Source: Silene latifolia
Taxonomy: Eukaryota; Streptophyta; Magnoliopsida; Caryophyllales; Caryophyllaceae
Length of the DNA stretch: 64,000 bases
Reading direction: 5' to 3'
Assembly: GCF_048544455.1 (NCBI RefSeq)
Contig: NC_133538.1
Location: forward strand, 149,160,422-149,224,421
Numbering within the stretch: the first letter of the stretch is position 1; every line of letters begins with the position of its first letter. The notes beneath the pieces were generated by a model that was given only the letters and a program-made list of their open reading frames with translations, was not told the DNA's origin and did not search any database. Shown here in pieces: positions 57,415 through 64,000 of the stretch. Made by a program: the position numbers and the translations under genes.

Positions 57415-58500
57415 CTACTCAGCACCTCCCGGTGGACCAGTATCGGTCTCACAAGGAGTCGCGGCCAAGGCAGACACCACCTCCTGTTCGGGCCCCCTCT
57501 TTCGAGAACTCTCCAACGTCTCGTACTCCATCGTTACGCGAAGCTCGTCCGCCGCAGCCAACAGAGCCCTAAGAGAGGCAATCTCCGCATCTAGGCTCCG
57601 CAACTCGTCCTCACGATGCCTCAGCTCCTGGCCCCGACTGATGATCCCCAGCTCCTGTGCCTCGATCATCGACCTCGCTGCGTCCAACTCAGCATGGACT
57701 CGAGCAAGTTTCGCCGGATCCACAGTACCCTGCAAAACACAATAGAGGCCGTTATGATCAGAACGCGAAATGCAACACAAAAACACACAAAATAACCAAC
57801 AAAAAGTACTTGTGCAAGCCGAGACTCCCTCGCAGCCAGGTCACCAACAAGTGCCCTACACCGGTTAAACATCCGCCACAAACTCATACGACTAGCGGTT
57901 GACACCTACAACCAGAAAGTTCCTTCAACACAACAAAACTGCAAGGCAAAATACAAACGAGGAGGAGTATTCAAATCAGAAACTCACCCTCAGAGTTGTC
58001 AACCTCCACTCCATTCCAGCGTCGGTTACCTCAGCGGTCGCAGGCTCTGGCAGACGCAGCTGTAGCTCCTCAACATCTGGCCCCTGAAAGGTGGTCTGTG
58101 TCGGGAAAATTGGGGGCTGGGTCCTCATGAGCATGTCGACACCCTGCAGCAGGAATCCGCGTCGAAGGTAACAAACCATTCCGCCAAAGCACAAAAAGAG
58201 GCAATGAAATTGAACAACGAAGGAAAACATACCTCAATCGGATACCAGATAAGTCTCGACAAGCGGAAGGTGTCGTAGTCAACCTCCCGTAACAACAGCT
58301 CCTTACCCCCACGGTTGTGGAGGTGGTCCTCAACCTCGTCGGGTGTCGACTCCTGGATCAACACCCTAGGCGGATCGACCGGCACCACAAAGGTCTTACT
58401 AAAACAGTAACGAGCTAAACGGTCGCCCAGGTACCAAACCGGCTCGATCGCCGTCTCGAGGTACAAGCGCTGGTAACTACGAGGTTTCTCAAACAAATAA
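57415..58500 (-). CDS. Opposite-strand ORF 2 of H: spliced, coiled-coil protein fragment
   Basis: Four exons with GT-AG borders and open frame on the minus strand: about 58500-58233, 58143-57988, 57905-57810 and 57729-57415. Readings: RSYQRLYLETAIEPVWYLGD, PVDPPRVLIQESTPDEVEDH, YDTFRLSRLIWYPIE, then TQTTFQGPDVEELQLRLPEP, SRMSLWRMFNRCRALVGDLA, and a Glu/Arg/Ala-rich heptad region (HAELDAARSMIEAQELGIIS, HREDELRSLDAEIASLRALL). The layout (PMD-like end then coiled coil) recalls retroelement-associated plant mobile domain proteins. The N-terminal part is not found; the right edge runs into an 81-bp tandem repeat. Function unknown. Confidence 0.5.
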
Positions 58501-58810
58501 AAAATAGTGAAATTCAAATTCACTATTTTCACAAAATTTCAACGACGGAATTAAAAACCGTCATTCTTCAAATACAAGTACAAAATAGTGAAATTCAAAT
58601 TCGCTATTTTCACAAAATTCCAACAACGGTATTATAAACCGTCATTCTTCAAATACAAGAACAAAATAGTGAAATTCAGATTCGCTATTTTCACAAAACT
58701 TCAACGACGGAATTAAAAACCGTCATCTCTCGAACAAAAACAAAATGGTGAAATTCAAAGTTAGCTAATTCCACAAACTTCAAATTTTAAGCGATGGCAT
58801 TAAAAACCGT
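58501..58810. repeat. Tandem repeat, about 81 bp, 4 units
   Basis: Units start AAAATAGTGAAATTCA at 58501, 58582, 58663 and about 58742. Each holds two small inverted repeats (GTGAAATTC...; AACGACGG...AACCGTC). Confidence 0.85.
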
Positions 58811-59159
58811 CAAACCTTCAAATAGGATAGTGAAATTCACTACCCTTCACAAATCTTAAATCATGGGAAGGCAAAATCGAAACCGCTATCCCTAAACACA
58901 CATCAAAGGGCAGAATGTACATCTGCCATTTTCTACAAACTTCAAACAAACGACAATAAAAACTGTTACCTCCCTTCGGGATTCAAAATGATCGCCAACC
59001 ACGATAGCCAGGCTCACGAGCCTATCCCTTTCTGGCGCCACAAACATCCAATACAAACATCGAGATTACCCAGTAGGATATCAGAGGCTTCCTCACGGAG
59101 CCCGCTAAATCAAACAACCCCTCGAAATAGGCCCATCCAACGCAGCTATTTCCCACAGT
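58811..59159. other. Non-coding stretch of H between the two tandem repeats
   Basis: Degenerate continuation of the 81-bp repeat to about 58970, then unique sequence. Confidence 0.5.
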
Positions 59160-59480
59160 CGATTAATCGACATCCGATATGGCTGGCGAGCCTCACAGCG
59201 CATATCCAACATGGCTGGCGAGCCTCACAACTCACATTTAACGCGGCTGGAGAGCCCCTTAATATCCGCAAAGCGGCTGGCAAGCCCTTTCATATCCGCA
59301 ACGCGGCTGGCGAGCCCTATCATATCCGCAACGCGGCTGGCGAGCCCCTTCATATCCGCAACGCGGCTGGCGAGCCCCTTCATATTCGCAAAGCGGGTTG
59401 CGAGCCCCTTCATATCCGCAAAGCGGCTGGCGAGCCCTATCATATCCGCAACACGGCTGGCTAGCCTTTGTCCGCAAACA
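59160..59480. repeat. Minisatellite, 30-bp unit, about 10 copies
   Basis: Unit GGCTGGCGAGCCCCTTCATA + TCCGCAACGC. Because 30 is a multiple of 3, reading frames stay open on both strands (AGEPLHIRNA-like), which explains the ORFs seen here. Confidence 0.95.
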
Positions 59481-59798
59481 AGAAACGACTCAAGGACATA
59501 TTACAAAGATGCCTCAGATATTACTCCTTCTCATGGCTGGCGAGCCTTTGTACGTAGTCTAACAGACTAAACACGACGCGCATGGACAGTCGACAGACTC
59601 TAAACTGTTCCCGACGATAGGTCCTTGACTCGTATCCCCGAGTCGCATTGGCGCCGCCCTTCCCGACGACAGGTCCTTCGCCCGAACCCTTTCGAGCCGC
59701 CTCGACGTCGCTTCGGTCTCCAGGTTGTAATCTTTGATTGACCTTGGGGTTATACTTTGACTTTCGCCCTATCCAAGCCTCAGTCAAAGTGGAGGCTC
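59481..59798. other. H sequence before the LTR, with purine tract
   Basis: GC-rich, with CCCGACGA(C/T)AGGTCCTT repeated twice (about 59610 and 59662). Ends in AAAGTGGAGGCTC next to the LTR. Confidence 0.55.
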
Positions 59799-60579
59799 TG
59801 TAGATACCCAGTATCTGTCGAGTCTCCAACAAACACCCGATGATTATCGGACTACAACATGCTTAGGAATCGCTGCGTTTGATCGACAATTTTGTATCAC
59901 AATACGTCGAAAAACTTAAAAACGATTTCGAAAATAAAACATTTCAAAAGCACCTTGAGTGTTTAACGCTTGACGATGGGGTCGCAATGACACTAACTAG
60001 AGTCAAAACTGACACCGGACCAAAAACTGACTCAAAATTCAAATCCCGACTCCAACAACGAGTCAAATCAAGTCAAACACAAAAAACAAAACTTTTCAAG
60101 ACTTCCATGTTAAGTATTTCCCGGAATGCTTCATGGTCAAGTACAAATCATGTCATCCAAAATATAGGATAGAAAAAATCATGATTTCAATTGCGTGATA
60201 GTGACTAAACACCTCGAAGACCCGCGAAATGGCTCGTGCCTCTTCATGCAACTCATGCGGCCACGTCGCTCAAAACGCCAACAACCACCCATTTCTCTAT
60301 AAATACCCACCTTCACACACCATAACACCTTACGCGAGTGTTTGCCCGCTCATTTCTCCCTTAAAATTCTAGACTCGACTTCTCAAGTCACAAACCAACA
60401 TGTGTTTTCGACCTACTGATCGAAAACACAAGCCTTACACATTATTTGGTACCGTCATCGTGCATTAAATCACTTGATCGACCATCTCGACCAACTACAC
60501 CATCACTAAACTTAAAAACTCTTTTTACATTGCAAAAACGGTTTTCAAACCGAGTTTTCCGACCAAAGAAGTTGATACA
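59799..60579 (+). repeat. 3' LTR of H
   Basis: TGTAGATACCC...GTTGATACA, with a CTATAAATAC box at 60297-60306. The left edge is set by the purine tract; the right edge by the start of the next LTR. Confidence 0.65.
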
Positions 60580-61160
60580 TGATACCCGTCGTTGTGAGTA
60601 CCAAAAATAATATTTATATTTCCTATTAAAACTAACCTAGGCTAGTGGTAACAGGGTTGAACCACAAGGAGGCGAATGTAATTAATAATTGTCTAATTCT
60701 AGTCTAAAGTAACGAATGTGGGGGTTGAATTGATTTGGTCTATAGCTAAAGGCAATAAACTAAATAGACGGATAAAACAGATAAAAGAAGGGGTACTAGG
60801 ATGGTCGGTTCACTATAGTTTCGGCGGCAGCATACTAAGTAGGTCTAAATCAAACACATGAGGCGGGAAACAAGAGGTCCTCTCGGTCCACTCTTAACGA
60901 GTAGCATCTTTCGATCTCATTACAAGTCCCTAATATCACTAATACTGACTTTCGTCCTGAAAAGTGACTAAAAACCTAAACTTTACCTATCTTCCGATCT
61001 CAGCATAGTTTAGTCATTTTAATTGATGGTCAATCAACCTTCCCTATCTTTCGATCTAATGGGTCGGTCATATCCTAAACATTCAACTAGTCGCGTGCAC
61101 TCGATTCGTCACATATAGAAATTAAAACAATTAAAACGAAGGTAACACCTCGTCTGGTCA

Positions 61161-61191
61161 GTCGATCGACCAAGTATAGCAGTCGATCGAC
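61161..61191. promoter_or_regulatory. Palindrome pair in I LTR
   Basis: Two GTCGATCGAC sites 21 bp apart, in the likely R/U5 part. Confidence 0.6.
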
Positions 61192-61693
61192 TGACACGGG
61201 ATTTCAGGCCACTATTCTAATGCCGCCTAATCCTATAGATCCCCTACATCCTAGCACGAATAAATTAGCTACTCATGACTATAGTGGAAACAACAATAAT
61301 ATTAAGAATTAAAACTACTGATTTCATGCTTGAATTAACGGAATAAAAGATTAGCATAAAACGATAATTATGGCTTCGGGAAACTAACTATCAATTTCTA
61401 TACTATCAACACAATTAAGATGAACTGAAATAAGAGTAGGGGAATAGCGAAATTGCAGAGGAATTATAACGGAAAGATTAATAGCATAAACGAAAATCCA
61501 ATGCAAAACAATATTCCGAACCCTAATTATTTCCTAAAGAACTGTATGCTAAACTTGAATAAAAATTGGATCCTTATTCTGAAAGCCTAGCTTACGTTAT
61601 ATAGAAAACAACGTAGCTCTTATTTCTAAAACCTAAAATACAAAGGGCTTCAAGTTCCTCGATCTTTTAATTCACGTCTGAAGTATCGGTTTG

Positions 61694-61795
61694 GTCGATC
61701 GACTGATAGGACTGGTCGATCGACTGGTCTATGCTGAACAGTAGCTACTGGAAGTCGTGGGTTGGTCGATCGACTAAGGGAGCCAGTCGATCGAC
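61694..61795. promoter_or_regulatory. Palindrome array in I LTR (4 sites)
   Basis: GTCGATCGAC sites spaced 21, 50 and 21 bp, upstream of the TATA box on the minus strand. Confidence 0.7.
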
Positions 61796-62080
61796 TGCGT
61801 TAGCTGATTCTTGACTTCTAACTTCTCGTGGATTTGTCTTTCGGGCCTTGAAATGCGCACCAAGCTCTTTCCTTAAGTAAATACTTCATGTCAAATGCAG
61901 TGCAAGATACTCGGGGACGGATTTAGCTCAATATCTACTCATTTCCGCATAAACCTGCAATATTACATAAAAATACGAAAGTAGACGAAATGGGGCAAAT
62001 AGTAGCCTTAAACTACATAAATGAGCTCTGAAATGCGTGTAAAATAGGGTGTAAAACATCATATAAAAGACACGTATCAA

Positions 62081-64000
62081 ACTTCCCCAAACCAAACCCT
62101 TGCTTGTCCTCAAGCAAGAACTAGACTCGATCTAAAGGAACGAGTTCAATCTCAGAGCGAAATGCAATTGAATAGCCTAAACCGATTTAATGCACAACCA
62201 ACAATCAATTAGAGATGTGAATCATGCAAACGAGTTATAGAGTCGTTAAAAACTGCTGAACCGTTGACTATAGAGACTTATCAAATTGGACTCTCACGGG
62301 TCGCTCAAATCACTCAAATAAGCACAAGGTGAATAATGTATTAGATGGAAAGAAGTAATATTGTAGTGACTCTCACCTAACTACGACCTATAAGAACATG
62401 CCTGCAATATAATATGAAAGTAATCTCTACAACCGTACATATGCATTCCAACCAAACAAATGACCATGACACATGCCGAGGTATATATAGGATATGTGAG
62501 GTAATGGGCAGAAAGAGGCAAAACATTTATGGACACGTGGGGGTACAGGTGATCAAGCTAGTACCGAAACAAAGCTATATAACAATATCCACTTCTTGCT
62601 CAAACTTCAATAACAAACGGGTGCTATAGCAAGCACAAAACTCACAATCTCCGTAATAAATCAACTCCCCATAATATATAAATGAAACATGGGAGCAAAA
62701 ATCGCCATTTGATAAAGACTTGAATCGTGCGAAATGATTTTTTCTCTTTCTCTTCTCGGGTCCCAGTCGATCGTCCGATTATGCCAGTCGATCGACTGCC
62801 TATACAGTACAACACTCGTTTTTTTTCTTTTTTTTTTTCGAATCATTTTTCTCTTCTTCTTTTTTTTTTTCCGTTTTTTTTTCTTTCCTTCCTTTCATCT
62901 TCCCAATCATCATCTCAAAAGAGCATTTGCCACCAAAAACGTAGTAACAATCCCAAAACATAAACTACTAGCTTGACAAGGACATGCTAAATGTAGGATG
63001 TAGTAATGGGACAAAAAGGCTGTTTTTGGTAGTGTGGAGCTTATGGGTAAAATGAGAAAAGGGGACCACTACCACATGTGTCAACTAACCACAAACCGAA
63101 TGCATACAGGTATTAAGCAGATTAACTTCATATTTATGCATATTGATGTAACATGTCTCATAAGGAGTAACTACACACATCCTAGATAAACTGGTCATAG
63201 ATGTCACCAGTTATAGGCTCTAATAACTCAGAAAATATAAGTAGTTTGCCAAAAATCTAAGTCAAGTCTAAAGTCCAGCAAGAAATTAACGAAAACTCGT
63301 AGATATGCATTTATGATTCTACTAATAACATGTTAATCAGCAAGGCTTAGGCAAAAACAGATGCAAATGCAATGTCATCATTGAAATACTACCGTTCCGA
63401 CTCGACCTACATGCTCAAATAAACGTGCATTGTTTTTGAAATTTTTGAAATTTTTGAAATTTTTTGAATTTTTGTATATATGAGAAACGAAACAAACAAA
63501 TGCAAACTGAAATGTAAACGTGAATGCAAGCAAATGATATGCGACGCAAAACCCTTCCTCAAACCAAATCGCACAATGTCCCCATTGTGCAAAATCATGT
63601 AATGAAAGAAAAGAGAAACGGGAATTTGCGAGAAAATTAAGTAAACAAGACATGAAGTGGAACTCAGGAACTCACAAGACTTTAAGCGCAGCAAAAGGAA
63701 ACCTCCCCAAACCAGCGTGAGCTAGGAGGTTTCAGTAGCTAGCAGTGCTACCAATAAGTACCTGAAAAGACAAAAGAACCACGCATAAGTCCGAGAAAAC
63801 AATTTTTGAAGCGGTATAATGTGCATAAGATAAAGAAATTGAAGAAAACAGAATTATGTCGGAAAATAAAGAGAAGGAAAGACTCCCTCAATTCCGCAAA
63901 ACGACCAAATACAGCAGGGAAGAGGTCGTTAATAGGTACAGCAGCAGGCAACGGTCGATCGATCATCTCACCCAGTCGATCGACCAGGTGAACAGGAACA
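62081..64000. other. 3' non-coding region of I
   Basis: Holds palindrome pairs at 62766-62796 and 63954-63984 (21 bp apart each), T-rich runs (62820-62890), the second stem-loop (about 63190-63212), AAATTTTTGA repeats (63436-63470) and the hairpin GCACAATG/CATTGTGC at 63571-63590. No ORF is supported. Confidence 0.6.
63571..63590 (-). other. Hairpin GCACAATG/CATTGTGC with GGGA loop (I)
   Basis: 8-bp stem and 4-base loop on the element's sense strand, at the position equivalent to those of E and F. Confidence 0.6.

Larger units (their letters stand above)
55063..60579 (+). mobile_element. Tat/Ogre-like element H, 3' part
   Basis: A purine tract AAAGTGGAGGCTC adjoins an LTR starting TGTAGATACCC at 59799, as in Ogre/Tat elements. 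Upstream are two minisatellites and two opposite-strand ORFs, mirroring element G. The pol part is not in the window (F lies to the left). Old, with several breaks. Confidence 0.65.
60580..62080 (-). repeat. 3' LTR of I (about 1.5 kb)
   Basis: Ends TGATAC...GTATCA. Palindromes at 61161-61191 and 61694-61795. TATATAA (minus strand) at about 61598-61604 lies some 90 bp downstream of the second array in the direction of transcription. Confidence 0.75.
60580..64000 (-). mobile_element. Athila-like element I, partial (minus strand)
   Basis: An LTR at 60580-62080 (TGATACCC...ACACGTATCA) is followed by the complement of a purine tract (AACTTCCCCAAACC) and a 3' non-coding region colinear with those of E and F. 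The rest lies beyond the window. It carries GTCGATCGAC palindromes. Coding parts are not seen here, so completeness cannot be judged. Confidence 0.75.

Noticed and set aside
58988-59570. Plus-strand ORF of 158 residues and minus-strand ORFs
   Set aside because: Produced by a 30-bp minisatellite whose unit length is a multiple of three; no domain.
1-64000. Host protein gene, tRNA or rRNA gene
   Set aside because: No conserved host domain, cloverleaf or rRNA-like sequence was recognised; all readable domains fit mobile elements. tRNA-like matches found are primer binding sites.

Overview
This window looks like repeat-packed plant nuclear DNA, probably from a eudicot of the Caryophyllales. The signs are Ty1/copia and Ty3/gypsy elements, Athila-like and Retand/Tat-like gypsy elements with minisatellites, CACTA and hAT DNA transposons, and a plant L1 LINE with a zf-RVT domain. 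The taxon is an inference. I found no convincing host gene, tRNA or rRNA; nearly every supported coding stretch belongs to a mobile element.

Layout. 1-2400: a copia pol fragment split by a solo LTR, a hexamer microsatellite and two small foldback/MITE-like elements. 2400-6114 and 43406-44752: the two visible halves of an old Tat/Retand-like gypsy element on the minus strand (integrase, minisatellite, and an opposite-strand spliced ORF). An Athila-like element (E, 6115-43405, target duplication CATGG) is inserted in its integrase. E carries three CACTA transposons. A (6192-21381) sits in its 5' LTR; D (23013-29389) and B (about 30588-40036) sit in its ORF1-like gene. A holds a hAT element (9934-18748), which holds a non-autonomous LTR element J (10084-18108), and a truncated LINE (19265-20274). 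B holds a young gypsy element C (33322-38890).

44753-55062 is a second Athila-like element (F) with gag, protease and ORF1-like parts. 55063-60579 is the 3' part of another Tat/Ogre-like element (H), on the plus strand, with two minus-strand ORFs and two minisatellites. 60580-64000 is the start of a third Athila-like element (I), minus strand, running off the window.

The most interesting signal is not a gene. More than 80 copies of a palindrome built on TCGATCGA occur in arrays in J, E, F and I, and none were seen in the copia, Tat-like, C, CACTA or LINE sequence. Spacing is strikingly regular, about 19-23 bp or 29-32 bp (two or three DNA turns). Arrays lie just upstream of the LTR TATA boxes, in the leader of the ORF1-like gene, and within gag-region coding sequence in F. 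J, E and F carry a related ORF1-like protein and J, E, F and I share a small hairpin with compensatory stem changes, so these features may form one exchangeable module. D is a nearly complete CACTA with both transposase genes.
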